The position numbers were made by a program, and so were the translations under genes. 64,000 nt of DNA from an uncultured Porphyromonas sp. (GTDB lineage Bacteria; Bacteroidota; Bacteroidia; Bacteroidales; Porphyromonadaceae), in the NCBI GenBank assembly GCA_900538385.1, contig UWSO01000003.1, positions 20,896-84,895 of the forward strand, read 5' to 3'. How positions within the stretch are numbered: position 1 is the first letter of the stretch; the number at the start of each line of letters is the position of its first letter. Positions 41,738-51,173 of the stretch are shown here, one piece after another. The notes under the pieces are model-generated. The model did not search any database. It was given only the letters and a program-made list of their open reading frames with translations, and was not told the origin of the DNA.

Positions 41738-44311
41738 GTGAAGCAAAAGACATATTCCTTTGATGAGGCTTATCAAGCCACGTTAGAGTACTTTGGTGGT
41801 GATGAGCTGGCCGCCAAAGTGTGGGTGACCAAGTACGCCCTCAAGGACAGCTACGGCAACATCTACGAGCAGACCCCTCGTGACATGCATCAGCGCATAG
41901 CACGAGAGCTGGTCCGCATAGAGCACAACTACCCCAACCCGCTCTCTGAGAATGAGCTGATGGATCTGATGGATCACTTCCGCTATATCGTGCCTCAGGG
42001 CAGCCCGATGACCGGCATTGGCAATAACTACCAGATTGCCTCCCTCTCAAACTGCTTTGTCATCGGCCTAGACGGTGAGCCAGACTCGTATGGTGGCATC
42101 ATCCGCATCGATGAGGAGCAGGTACAGCTGATGAAGCGCCGTGGAGGCGTGGGGCACGACCTGTCGCATATCCGCCCTAAAGGTTCGCCTGTCAAGAATT
42201 CTGCACTCACCTCTACGGGCTTGGTACCCTTTATGGAGCGCTACTCCAACTCGACGCGTGAGGTAGCACAAGATGGTCGTCGCGGTGCGCTTATGCTCAC
42301 GGTATCGATTAATCACCCAGACAGTGAGTCTTTCATCGACGCTAAGATGACTGAGGGCAAGGTGACGGGTGCCAATGTCTCAGTACGCATCGATGACGCC
42401 TTTATGCAGGCTGTCGTAGATGACAAAGAGTATGTACAGACCTACCCCGTTCACTCAAAGGAGCCTAAGTTTACCCGCACCATTCAGGCACGCCAGCTAT
42501 GGGACAAGATCATCTACAACGCTTGGCGGAGTGCTGAGCCTGGAGTGCTCTTTTGGGACACCATCATCCGCGAGTCTGTACCTGACTGCTACGCTGATCT
42601 AGGCTTCAAGACTATCTCGACCAATCCTTGCGGAGAGATACCCCTCTGTCCGTACGATAGTTGCCGTCTACTGGCGATCAACCTATACAGCTACGTGCGC
42701 AATCCCTTTACAGCAAAGGCTTCGTTTGACTTTGATCTCTTCCGTGAGCATGTTGCCAAGGCGCTCCGCATCATGGATGACATCATTGACCTAGAGGCAG
42801 AGAAGATAGATGCAATCCTCATGAAGATCGCCGCAGATACAGAGACCGAAGAGGTCAAAGCTGCTGAGCGTGAGCTGTGGCGCAAGATCAAGCGCAAGAC
42901 CCTCCTCGGACGTCGTACGGGTGTAGGTATTACCGCCGAGGGCGACATGCTCGCAGCTATGGGTCTGCGCTATGGCTCTGACGAGGCTATCAGCTTTGCA
43001 GAGGAGGTACAGAAGACGCTATGTCTATCTGCTTACGCTAGTTCTGTACAGTTGGCTAAGGAGCGCGGAGCCTTTGACCTCTATGACACAGAGCGTGAGA
43101 AGGACAATCCCTTTATCCAGCGCATTGCCAAAGCTGACCCGAAGCTCTATGAGGAGATGAAGCAGTTCGGTCGTCGCAACATAGCGATGCTCACCATCGC
43201 TCCTACGGGCTCGACGAGCCTTATGACGCAGACTTCGTCGGGTATCGAGCCTGTCTTTATGCCTGTATACAAGCGTAGACGCAAGGTCAATCCCAACGAC
43301 AAGAACGTCAAGGTGGACTACACCGACGAGACGGGCGACACCTTCGAGGAGTACACAGTCTACCACCACAACTTCCTCACCTGGATGAAGGCCAACGGCT
43401 ATGACATCGAGAAGAACTATTCGCACGAAGAGCTGCAAGAGCTGGTCGCTAAGTCGCCCTACCACAAGGCTACGGCCAACGATGTGGACTGGGTCGCCAA
43501 GGTCAAGATGCAAGGACGCATACAGCAATGGGTGGATCACAGCATCAGCGTGACGATCAACCTCCCCTCCGACATCTCTCAGGAGATGGTGGCTACGCTT
43601 TACATTGAGGCGTGGAAAGCTGGTTGCAAGGGTTGCACCGTTTACCGGGAGGGCTCTCGTTCTGGCGTGCTCATCTCGGAGGAGCAGCAGAAGAAGGAGA
43701 AGCAAGCAAAGGAGGAGCAAGAGGCCGCTGCGGAGATCCCCGTAGAACCCACACCTCTGTCTCAGACGGTACGCAAGCGCCCCAAGGTACTAGAGGCTGA
43801 CATCGTGCGCTTCCAGAATAATAAAGAGAAGTGGATCGCCTTCGTCGGTTTGCTTGATGGCAAGCCTTACGAGGTCTTCACAGGTATCGCCGATGATGAC
43901 GAGGGCATCATGCTTCCCAAGAGCGTGACGAAGGGTAAGATCATCCGCAGCTATGACGAGGACGGCACGAAGCACTACGACTTCCAGTTTCACAACAAGC
44001 GTGGCTTCAAGACTACGGTAGAGGGGCTAGACACGAAGTTCAACCCTGAGTACTGGAACTATGCCAAGCTCATCTCAGGTGTCCTACGCTACCAGATGCC
44101 GATAGATCAAGTCATCAACCTTGTCCAAGGCATGGAGCTCAACGATGAGAGTATCAACACCTGGAAGAACGGGGTGGCACGTGCTCTTAAGAGTTATCTT
44201 CCTAGTGGTACAGCAGTATCTGCAGCCTGCTCTAACTGCGGACAGCACACGCTGGTCTACCAAGAGGGTTGCCTCATCTGCACCAACTGCGGCTCCTCAA
44301 AGTGTGGCTAG
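41738..44311 (+). CDS. nrdJ: Adenosylcobalamin-dependent ribonucleotide reductase (class II)
   Basis: An 857-residue class II reductase that makes deoxynucleotides with adenosylcobalamin as radical source. Visible: SNCFVIG near residues 107-113 (first active-site Cys), NPCGEIPL (central radical Cys), the APTGSTS loop, and a C-terminal zinc-ribbon-like tail with CSNCG and CTNCG pairs. The start is GTG at 41738; the next in-frame ATG would remove about 50 conserved residues. Single-gene unit ended by a bidirectional terminator. Confidence 0.95.
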   Translation: MKQKTYSFDEAYQATLEYFGGDELAAKVWVTKYALKDSYGNIYEQTPRDMHQRIARELVRIEHNYPNPLSENELMDLMDHFRYIVPQGSPMTGIGNNYQIASLSNCFVIGLDGEPDSYGGIIRIDEEQVQLMKRRGGVGHDLSHIRPKGSPVKNSALTSTGLVPFMERYSNSTREVAQDGRRGALMLTVSINHPDSESFIDAKMTEGKVTGANVSVRIDDAFMQAVVDDKEYVQTYPVHSKEPKFTRTIQARQLWDKIIYNAWRSAEPGVLFWDTIIRESVPDCYADLGFKTISTNPCGEIPLCPYDSCRLLAINLYSYVRNPFTAKASFDFDLFREHVAKALRIMDDIIDLEAEKIDAILMKIAADTETEEVKAAERELWRKIKRKTLLGRRTGVGITAEGDMLAAMGLRYGSDEAISFAEEVQKTLCLSAYASSVQLAKERGAFDLYDTEREKDNPFIQRIAKADPKLYEEMKQFGRRNIAMLTIAPTGSTSLMTQTSSGIEPVFMPVYKRRRKVNPNDKNVKVDYTDETGDTFEEYTVYHHNFLTWMKANGYDIEKNYSHEELQELVAKSPYHKATANDVDWVAKVKMQGRIQQWVDHSISVTINLPSDISQEMVATLYIEAWKAGCKGCTVYREGSRSGVLISEEQQKKEKQAKEEQEAAAEIPVEPTPLSQTVRKRPKVLEADIVRFQNNKEKWIAFVGLLDGKPYEVFTGIADDDEGIMLPKSVTKGKIIRSYDEDGTKHYDFQFHNKRGFKTTVEGLDTKFNPEYWNYAKLISGVLRYQMPIDQVINLVQGMELNDESINTWKNGVARALKSYLPSGTAVSAACSNCGQHTLVYQEGCLICTNCGSSKCG

Positions 44312-44336
44312 TCACAGGTAAGTACTAGACAACGGG

Positions 44337-44374
44337 AAAACCCCACCATTGTACATTCACAATGGTGGGGTTTT
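44337..44374. terminator. Bidirectional terminator between nrdJ and osmC
   Basis: AAAACCCCACCATTGT / ACAATGGTGGGGTTTT with loop ACATTC. It has T4 after the stem on both strands and serves the convergent nrdJ and OsmC genes. Confidence 0.92.
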
Positions 44375-44416
44375 GCTTTGGATTGCTGCAGCTTTCTCTA
44401 GAAGAAAGCGCTCTAC

Positions 44417-44815
44417 TTATAATCGCTCGATGCGATGGGTGAAGGGGATGCCAGCACGATGAAAGAGTCGCCCTACGGGGCAGACCTTTTCGGTCAGCTC
44501 GAGGCACTTCTCCAGTTCTTTGTCAGAGGCGGTCGTCTTGATCCGTAGGGTGTAGTCGATCGCATCCATCTCTCCCTCTGTGGTCCGTGCCTCTAGATCT
44601 ATCTCTAGGTGCTCGATGTTAAGGCGCTTCTTCTCAGCCATTGTGGTAAAGATCGTCGCGATGCAACCATTGAGCGACATGGCGAGTAACTCGAAGGCAG
44701 TGGGACCCTGATCTGTACCGCCAGAAGCGACTGGGAGGTCGACCGCGACGCTACTTCCTCGTTGATTATCTATTTGCGAGAGATAAGCTCCCTGCTTGAC
44801 TAAGTGCGTTTTCAT
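44417..44815 (-). CDS. OsmC-family protein
   Basis: A 132-residue protein of the OsmC/Ohr superfamily, thiol peroxidases for organic hydroperoxides. The two conserved cysteines are present in MSLNGCIATIF and EKVCPVGRLF. Closer to the YhfA/OsmC-like branch than to Ohr. It is separated by 47 bases from the Sel1 gene upstream. Confidence 0.88.
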   Translation of the reverse strand: MKTHLVKQGAYLSQIDNQRGSSVAVDLPVASGGTDQGPTAFELLAMSLNGCIATIFTTMAEKKRLNIEHLEIDLEARTTEGEMDAIDYTLRIKTTASDKELEKCLELTEKVCPVGRLFHRAGIPFTHRIERL

Positions 44816-44862
44816 ATCGTTTGTTCGTTTAGCTTGTTATTAAAGTGAGACTCCCTTAGGAC

Positions 44863-45873
44863 TCAAAAGAGCATCTGCTCCTCAGCGACATACTCCGAGA
44901 GCGACTCACGAAGTATACCGATGTATCGTCCACTAGAGTCATAATGATGTCTATAGAGTAGCTGATTCGCCAGAAAGACACCGCCCTGCGCTGCTTGGCA
45001 CAAGTAGCGGATAGCCTCTGTGCGGCGAGCGGGTTGTAGCGGATCTGTCAGAAGCATCCTCCCTATCTCATAGCACGCCTCGGGAATACCCGCCTCAGCG
45101 GCTCGCTTCCACAAGGAAACGACACGAGAGCTGTAGCAGTCTCCATCTTGGTGATACCACAGCTTGCCTAGCAGGTAGCACGCTTCGGGAGCATCTTGCC
45201 TATAGGCTGCCGTGAGCCAGTACTCAACACGCTCCATCTGAACGAAGAGACCATCCTGAGCATAAGCTCTAGCGAGTGCTATCTGCGCCTCCACAAGCCC
45301 CGCTTCGGCAGCTGCCTCTAGGTGATAAAGATACTGCTCGTGACTACGCACCACGCCCAAGCCTCGCTGATACATTTGCGCTAAGAGAAGATGAGACTTC
45401 GGATGCCCTAGCTGTATAGCCATGCGCAGGCAGTCGCTCGCCTCTCGGTAGTTCTTTCTCAGTCCCGTCTGCGGGCTTGTCAAGTGTAATGCCAGAGCAT
45501 AGAGATCCTCCACATTTCCTCGCAGCACTACTCTCTGACGCAGATAGCGTCTCAGGCAAGTTTGCGCAACCCTATCGTAGTGTGGCTGATAGAGCTTAAC
45601 CAAGTAGTCGATCGCTGGGAGCGAGTCGTGACGAGCCGCTCGGTGGAGCCAGTGTAGCCCCTCCGTCTGAAGGTACTTGAGATCGTCAGTTGGGGTCTCT
45701 AGAGCTTTCTGTAAAAGGCTATAAAGCTTGCCAGAGCGCCTTGTGTCGACGACAAGGTTGAGCTGTTGCGTCATCAAGGCAAAGAGCTGCTCGCAGTCGA
45801 TACCACCAGCCACGGCACTGGTCGTCTGTGGCGAGAGTAGGTCTGAGGCGGGCTCTTTGGGCTTAGGCGACAT
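44863..45873 (-). CDS. Sel1-repeat (TPR-like) protein
   Basis: A 336-residue cytoplasmic protein with several Sel1-like repeats of about 36 residues, recognisable from the A-x-x-x-G-x-x-E-A spacing (AAEAGLVEAQIALARAYA, RAAEAGIPEACYEIGRML). A scaffold for protein interactions; partner unknown. It starts 3 bases after the rlmI-like gene and is in the same unit. Confidence 0.8.
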   Translation of the reverse strand: MSPKPKEPASDLLSPQTTSAVAGGIDCEQLFALMTQQLNLVVDTRRSGKLYSLLQKALETPTDDLKYLQTEGLHWLHRAARHDSLPAIDYLVKLYQPHYDRVAQTCLRRYLRQRVVLRGNVEDLYALALHLTSPQTGLRKNYREASDCLRMAIQLGHPKSHLLLAQMYQRGLGVVRSHEQYLYHLEAAAEAGLVEAQIALARAYAQDGLFVQMERVEYWLTAAYRQDAPEACYLLGKLWYHQDGDCYSSRVVSLWKRAAEAGIPEACYEIGRMLLTDPLQPARRTEAIRYLCQAAQGGVFLANQLLYRHHYDSSGRYIGILRESLSEYVAEEQMLF

Positions 45874-45876
45874 GGA

Positions 45877-47097
45877 TCAAGAGACATAGAGGAGCAATCC
45901 CTTGAGATACTCCCCCTCTGGGTAAAAGATGTTGATCGGATGACAGGGACTCTGTCCCAAACGCTTGAGGATGCGCACCTCTCGTCCCGCAAGTGTGGCT
46001 GCCGTCATCACGGCTAGGGTAAACTCCTCCATCGTGACGGCTTGCGAACAGCTAAAGGTGAAGAGCAGTCCACCACGGGCGATCGCTCTGAGTGCTAATT
46101 CGTTTAATCGTCGGTACCCTCCCAGCCCTTGCTGCTTATGGTTGCGCTGCTTGACAAAGGCGGGGGGATCTAGGATAATCAAGTCGTAGGCTCCCATCTC
46201 AATTGCAGATAGGTAGTCGAAAGCATCAGCCACGACCGCTTCGTGCCTCTGAAGCGTATCTAGATCAGAAGAAAAGTTGATCGCCACACTCTCCTCGCAG
46301 AGTGAGATAGCTCGTGCAGAGCTGTCTATCGAGACGACATGCTGGGCGCCACCTCCGAGAGCATAGACGGAGAAGCCACCCGAGTAGCAGCAGATGTTGA
46401 GGACGTTACGTCCCCGAGCGTACGACTCGACAAGCCGTCTGTTGTCACGCTGGTCCACGAAGAAGCCGGTCTTCTGTCCTCGCTCCCAGTCTGGCAAGAA
46501 GCTGTAACCATACTCCTGCACTGTTCGATCATATTCAGCCGAAGGAGCCTTCCCTAGATAGCCATTCGGCATAATCCACTCACTAGGTGTCTGTGCTGGG
46601 AGCGTCTCGACAGACTTGTCGTAGACGTAGTGCACACCTAGCTCTGGTAGTTCGCACAGCACCTCAGCGATCAACTGACGTAGCGGGTAGAGGCTCAGCG
46701 CATGTATCTGTATCACAGCCACCTCTCGGTAGATGTCTATGACCAGCCCTGGTATGAAGTCGCTCTCACCATAACACAAGCGCCAGCAGTCTGTCTGTCT
46801 ACCATCTTGGCTCTGGAGGAGCGTCTTGCGTAACTGATGCGCTTGGCTCAGGCGTGTGGTAAAGAATGTGCGCCACTCCCCTATCTCCTCATCGCCAAAG
46901 GTCAGCATGCGGACGGCTATCGTCCCGCCCTCGTAGACTCCCTGCCCGAGTCGCTGCGAGCCATCGTGGTTGAGGATAGTCACTGTCGATCCTAGCGGTA
47001 TGCTCTCCTTGGTGCGCTGCAGTGCGCCTGAGAAAACCCATGGATGATGTCTGAGGAGAGGCTCCTCACGGTGAGGCTTGAGGTATAACTGGTACAT
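45877..47097 (-). CDS. Class I SAM-dependent rRNA methyltransferase (RlmI-like)
   Basis: A 406-residue protein with an N-terminal PUA domain (LKPHREEPLLRHHPWVFSGA) and a methyltransferase core with NICCYSGGFSVYAL (SAM site) and LIILDPPAFVK. It fits the RlmI family of 23S rRNA cytosine-5 methyltransferases, but a homologue with different specificity cannot be excluded. ATG at 47097 is preferred; the longer frame begins with TTG at 47130. Confidence 0.88.
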   Translation of the reverse strand: MYQLYLKPHREEPLLRHHPWVFSGALQRTKESIPLGSTVTILNHDGSQRLGQGVYEGGTIAVRMLTFGDEEIGEWRTFFTTRLSQAHQLRKTLLQSQDGRQTDCWRLCYGESDFIPGLVIDIYREVAVIQIHALSLYPLRQLIAEVLCELPELGVHYVYDKSVETLPAQTPSEWIMPNGYLGKAPSAEYDRTVQEYGYSFLPDWERGQKTGFFVDQRDNRRLVESYARGRNVLNICCYSGGFSVYALGGGAQHVVSIDSSARAISLCEESVAINFSSDLDTLQRHEAVVADAFDYLSAIEMGAYDLIILDPPAFVKQRNHKQQGLGGYRRLNELALRAIARGGLLFTFSCSQAVTMEEFTLAVMTAATLAGREVRILKRLGQSPCHPINIFYPEGEYLKGLLLYVS

Positions 47098-47134
47098 AGG
47101 AGTTGTGGTAGGTTGTAGCTCTTGTGGCAAAGTC

Positions 47135-47755
47135 TTAGGATGGCTGCTCAGGGCAGAGTCCGAAGTGGTGCAATAGTGGCATCGGCTCTGACTCTAGACG
47201 ATGATAGATACGGAGACAAGCGTATGCATCTAGCGCTGCATAGCTCTGCTGTGCAGGCGTTAGAGTAGCCGCCTCCCAGTTGGTCAGTTGAGCACGCTTG
47301 CTAATCTTCTCCCCGAAGAGTATCGCATAGATCTTCTGCAGACCCAAGTCATGGATACCGTAAGCAGGTGTGAGACGCTGCAAGTCTACGAAGCCTTGTG
47401 GCTGTAACTCCTTCGAAAACCTTCTCAACTGTCTCCGATCCCCGCAGAGGTCTAGTCCCACTTTGAGTATGTCTTCACGCTCCAGTAGTCCTTGCAGCCG
47501 AGGCGGGATGCCTATTTTGTTGATTCTAAAGAGGTAGCAGCAACTCTCGCTCGATAGCTGAATAAGAGCTACAGACTGACGCTCATACTTCTTAAAGACA
47601 GGCTTAGACTCCGTGTCCATACCGATTATAGCACACTGCTCTAAATCTGCTACGGCAGACTCGACTTGCGGGAGCGAGTCCACGACAACGATTTCACCGG
47701 TGAAGGTCGCTTTGGCTAGTTTACCTATCTCCTCTTTAGTAATTGATGACAGCAC
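47135..47755 (-). CDS. 3'-5' exonuclease (DEDDy)
   Basis: A 206-residue single-domain exonuclease of the RNase D/WRN type: Exo I IIGMDTES, Exo II KVGLDLCGD, Exo III YAALDAYACLRIY. No HRDC or helicase domain. The start is GTG at 47755, because the next ATG lies inside Exo I. In Bacteroidales it is usually next to DUF5063, as here. Confidence 0.9.
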   Translation of the reverse strand: MLSSITKEEIGKLAKATFTGEIVVVDSLPQVESAVADLEQCAIIGMDTESKPVFKKYERQSVALIQLSSESCCYLFRINKIGIPPRLQGLLEREDILKVGLDLCGDRRQLRRFSKELQPQGFVDLQRLTPAYGIHDLGLQKIYAILFGEKISKRAQLTNWEAATLTPAQQSYAALDAYACLRIYHRLESEPMPLLHHFGLCPEQPS

Positions 47756-47772
47756 GATTGTTTACTCTATTA

Positions 47773-48342
47773 TTATTGTATGCTTTCTGTTGCCCAGCGG
47801 TCAGTATCCTCCTCTAGACCCTCGGCATGCTTGTGATAGTGTAGCACACGCAGGGCAGACAGGAGCGCATCACCCAGGTATGTGTCAAAAGCGTATTGCA
47901 GTATCGAGAGCGTCGCAACGAGTAGCTCGCCAGCATCTTCTCTAAGTACCAGCAACGGCGTACCCAGCTCACGGTAGATCAGCACCAAGAGACGTGAGAG
48001 TCTCTCCGGCTCTAGCTCGCCATCTTGCGCTATGCCCACAGGGTAGTGGAGGAAGAGATCTAGCTCCTCGCCCAGTAGCGCACGCACCTGCTCCTCGTAG
48101 TAGCTCACTGTCTCATCTGAGATCACCTGTGTGTAGCTAGTGAGCCAATCCTCCAGCTCCTCCGTAGGGGTCGCTGGCATCTGTGATAAGTAGCTAAAGA
48201 TCTCTGGGAGGTAGCCGTAAGTACGCCGTACAAATTCCACCCGACTATACTCGGACGCATGCTCTATGAGCGCGCAATAGTCCTTGCACAGCGTAAGAAA
48301 GGCGACGAGTTCCTGCGGATTGCTCTCGGTCGTATGCTCCAT
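47773..48342 (-). CDS. DUF5063 family protein
   Basis: A 189-residue acidic, all-helical soluble protein that fits DUF5063 (for example CKDYCALIEHASEYSRVEF and RTYGYLPEIFSYLSQMP). Function unknown; its constant partner is the adjacent exonuclease, suggesting a joint role. ATG at 48342 preferred over GTG at 48348. 22 bases after asd. Confidence 0.8.
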   Translation of the reverse strand: MEHTTESNPQELVAFLTLCKDYCALIEHASEYSRVEFVRRTYGYLPEIFSYLSQMPATPTEELEDWLTSYTQVISDETVSYYEEQVRALLGEELDLFLHYPVGIAQDGELEPERLSRLLVLIYRELGTPLLVLREDAGELLVATLSILQYAFDTYLGDALLSALRVLHYHKHAEGLEEDTDRWATESIQ

Positions 48343-48364
48343 ACTCACTCTAGTGGATCAAGGC

Positions 48365-49381
48365 TTACTTAGCAAAAGCGCCCTCCTGAATCAGGTACTC
48401 CGCAATCTGAATAGCATTGAGCGCAGCACCCTTCATGATCTGGTCAGCCACACACCAGAAAGTGACACAACCCGGCTCTGCGAGATCAGCCCTCAGACGG
48501 CCCACATAGACAGGCTCCTGCATAGAGCAGTGTAGAGGCATCGGGTAGCTACGCTTGGCGGGGTCATCCATCAGGAGCAGTCCCTTCTGCTTTGACATTG
48601 CTTCGCGTACCGCCTCGACCGTAAGCGGATCAGCGCACTTAACCCAGATAGCTTCGCTATGAGCACGCAGCACAGGGACACGCACGCAGGTGGCACTGAC
48701 GCGAATCTCATCGTTGTGCAGGATCTTGCAGGTCTCATTGTACATCTTCATCTCCTCCTTCGTATAGTCATTGTCCGTGAAGACGTCTATCTGAGGGATG
48801 AGATTATATAGGAGTTGATTGCCGAAAGCCTTCGTCTGCAGCGGTTTGCCCATCGCTTGATCACGTACCTGCCCCTCCAGCTCCAGCATCGCATCGTGAC
48901 CAGCACCGCTAGCAGCTTGGTAGGTAGCCACATGCACCCGCTCTATAGGGCTCAGAGCGTGGATCGGAGCGAGTGCCACGATCATCTGGATCGTACTACA
49001 GTTCGGGTTGGCGATGATCCTCTTGGCAGGATGTAGCGCATCAGCTCCATTGACCTCGGGTACGACTAGTGGCACTTCGGGATCCATACGGAAAGCACTC
49101 GAATTGTCGATCATCAGAGCACCATGCTTCGTGATCGTACTGGCGAAGTCTAGTGCCGTCTGTCCCCCAGCAGAGACGAAAGCGATGTCAATATCCTTGA
49201 AATCATCGTTTTGAGCTAGGAGCTTTATCTTATGTTCCTCACCACGGAAAGTGATTACACTGCCCGCACTGCGAGACGAGCCAAAGAGTCGTAACTCATC
49301 TATCGGGAAGTCTCGATGCTCTAAGAGTCGTAGGAACTCACGCCCTACCGCTCCACTGGCACCTACTATAGCTATCTTCAT
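48365..49381 (-). CDS. asd: Aspartate-semialdehyde dehydrogenase
   Basis: A 338-residue enzyme of the aspartate pathway (Lys, Thr, Met, diaminopimelate). It has the NADP motif GASGAVGREFLRLL, the catalytic Cys in NPNCSTIQ and the second-domain motif SATCVRVPV. First gene of the leftward group that continues to DUF5063 and the exonuclease. Confidence 0.97.
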   Translation of the reverse strand: MKIAIVGASGAVGREFLRLLEHRDFPIDELRLFGSSRSAGSVITFRGEEHKIKLLAQNDDFKDIDIAFVSAGGQTALDFASTITKHGALMIDNSSAFRMDPEVPLVVPEVNGADALHPAKRIIANPNCSTIQMIVALAPIHALSPIERVHVATYQAASGAGHDAMLELEGQVRDQAMGKPLQTKAFGNQLLYNLIPQIDVFTDNDYTKEEMKMYNETCKILHNDEIRVSATCVRVPVLRAHSEAIWVKCADPLTVEAVREAMSKQKGLLLMDDPAKRSYPMPLHCSMQEPVYVGRLRADLAEPGCVTFWCVADQIMKGAALNAIQIAEYLIQEGAFAK

Positions 49382-49456
49382 ATTATTATCGTTCTGTAGA
49401 GTTAGAATTAAGGTCTATACGATTGTAAGCTCAGAGAGTTGTCTCCAGCTCCAATG

Positions 49457-49464
49457 CAAAAGTA
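49457..49464 (-). promoter_or_regulatory. -7 box (minus strand) for asd
   Basis: CAAAAGTA reads TACTTTTG on the minus strand, 76 bases before the asd ATG. Confidence 0.5.
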
Positions 49465-49599
49465 CCCAATCTACACCAATCGGCAAAAAACACCCCACCA
49501 CACATCATCTCACACAACCAAGCAAAATGAACCGTAGACACGACTTTTCCCATGTTACAAGCACTACAGCTGAGACAAAGATCACCCGTGGAATCAATC

Positions 49600-49775
49600 T
49601 CCACGGAGGAAATCGTAAATTCCTCGGTAGAGATTTTTCATTTCCTCGGAAGAAAGAAAAAACTCTTCGGAAGAATCAAATGAAACTTCGGAGGAATGAA
49701 ATGATAAGTCCGAAGAATTTTCCAACGCTTCCCTGGGAAACGAAAAATATCCAGCGAGATATTTGAGATTTCCTC
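49600..49775. repeat. Dispersed palindromic element, copy 4
   Basis: CACGGAGGAAATC flank, core CTTCGGAAGAATCAAATGAA and ATGATAAGTCCGAAGAATTT, and right end AGCGAGATATTTGAGATT. It lies in the divergent gap between asd and the riboswitch promoter. Confidence 0.75.
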
Positions 49776-49845
49776 ACTAGACATTGAAATGAGCTAGCTC
49801 ATTCTATATTATGGTGCGTCAACCCTAATAGCCACAGATCGGTGC

Positions 49846-49876
49846 TTTGATATATTCGAAAGTTATTGTACCTTTG
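49846..49876 (+). promoter_or_regulatory. Consensus promoter of the cobalamin riboswitch transcript
   Basis: TTTG at 49846-49849, a spacer of exactly 19 bases, and TACCTTTG at 49869-49876: the best Bacteroidetes sigma-70-type promoter match in the window. Transcription would start near 49883, just before the riboswitch. Confidence 0.8.
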
Positions 49877-49889
49877 TGGCGGCTTTGTG

Positions 49890-50085
49890 CTGAGAGTGCT
49901 TCCATCCCTCGAGCAGGGTCCCGGAGTCCTCAAGGCTTAAAAGGGAATCAGGTGAAACTCCTGAACAGTCCCGCTGCTGTAATCCTCGCAAAGCAGGCAT
50001 CATAACCACTGCACCTTGTGTAATTGGTGTGGGAAGGGATGTCTGTATGAGGTAAGTCAGAAGACCTGCAAGGCTTAAAGCGCTA
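49890..50085 (+). ncRNA. Cobalamin (adenosylcobalamin-class) riboswitch
   Basis: The diagnostic elements are in order: AAAAGGGAATCAGGTGAAAC near 49938-49957, then TCCTGAACAGTCCCGC and TGCTGTAATCC (the GGGAA...GGTG...GACAGTCCCGC core), and the B12 box AGTCAGAAGACCTGC at 50055-50069. It binds cobalamin to control expression of the RNA downstream. No gene starts within a normal distance: the next 990 bases lack a credible plus-strand ORF. Confidence 0.93.
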
Positions 50086-51122
50086 CGAGGTATAGCATAA
50101 GGAAATAACCGTCACTTTTCAGATCCTAGTCTGAGACTTCTATTCCCCCAGCTGTACGCTCCTCGCTACTCCGAGTCGAGCGCGACAGGAGATGTATGTT
50201 ACAATGTGAGCGATGCATCTAGGCATCGCACCACGGTGAGTAATAAATGGGACATCTTGAGTGCCTACGGGCTTTCTCTACGAGCAGTAGCTGTGACACA
50301 ATCTTCCGAGTCAAAAAGCTTTGATCACAGCGATGCACCTAGGAGACTCTTTGGATGCTCTACGAGACTAGATTAGGAGGACATTTACTTTAAATAGGGG
50401 AACGTTTTCGATAAAGTGATTGAGCAATGTCTTGCTGCTACGATCTCTGTGAGTACCATAAAGGTGTACGTACTACCATAGTACCCATACCACACGAGAT
50501 CTATCAGGTGTCTGATCGTCACAACCAAGAGAAGCCTCGGAGCAGGCTCTCGTCTATGCCGTTGTCCCTATATGCACTACGCTAGTGCGTGCGAACTAGA
50601 TCAGTCTGTGTCACCGCAGACTCCGAGCGGAGCGACCACTGTACATACTTATCACTTGAGGAGCAGCTGTAGGTTCTAGTCAGTCTACCGAAAGACTAGG
50701 AGATAGACCAATAGATCCTCTTGCCACCCCGAGCAAATCATGATGCGAGTCCCAAGCTGAGGTCACAGCCTCACACTCTCAAGTTGAGAGGATCCGCTAC
50801 TAAGAGACAGGTATGGTGTGTACCTCTGGTCACAGGTTAAGTGTGTGTTGAAAAAGACCAGCGACTACCACCCTACTCTCCCACGAAGAGCGTCTCACCG
50901 TAGCCCAACACTCTCTTCATACCAGCATCATGGTCACTGTTCCGCTCTAGGAGAGCTTTGTTGACCAGTTCAACAGACTCTAAGGATGTCGCCGCAAGGC
51001 GTACTATCCCGCTAAAAGCTATTCCACACTTCTGTGATGGTATAGCGATCCAAAGAGCATTCGAATAGTTGAAGTCCACACGCAGTACGCTGAGTACCTG
51101 TCGTGTGGACTTCTCTTTTTTT
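50086..51122 (+). ncRNA. Candidate long structured RNA controlled by the riboswitch
   Basis: About 1 kb between the riboswitch and a strong terminator has no open frame of 60 codons on the plus strand, but many local hairpins. Examples are GCGATGC/GCATCGC near 50210-50229; GCTGTGA/TCACAGC near 50290-50330; GAGAAGCCT/AGGCTCTC at 50529-50551; GCACTA/TAGTGC at 50574-50588; CTCCG/CGGAG near 50620; TCTAGTC/GACTAGG near 50675-50700; CTCTCAA/TTGAGAG near 50776-50791. Either a riboswitch-controlled non-coding RNA or the remains of a decayed B12-regulated gene. Confidence 0.5.
51072..51122 (+). terminator. Terminator of the riboswitch transcript
   Basis: An 11-bp stem AAGTCCACACG / CGTGTGGACTT with further AGTAC/GTACC pairing in the loop, followed by CTCTTTTTTTA. 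It defines the 3' end of a transcript of about 1.24 kb starting at the riboswitch promoter. Confidence 0.88.
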
Positions 51123-51173
51123 ATACTGACGTGTAGCATTGACGACTACATCTGCACAGCACGCTATCTCCAC

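Noticed and set aside
43025..43720. A long minus-strand frame inside nrdJ
   Set aside because: It is antisense to conserved nrdJ sequence, and its Leu runs come from reverse reading of Lys/Glu-rich codons.
50873..51139. Minus-strand frame of 88 codons opposite the riboswitch transcript
   Set aside because: Its start lies within the plus-strand terminator hairpin and no promoter or family is recognisable. The last about 60 residues look somewhat protein-like, so a gene remnant cannot be fully excluded.
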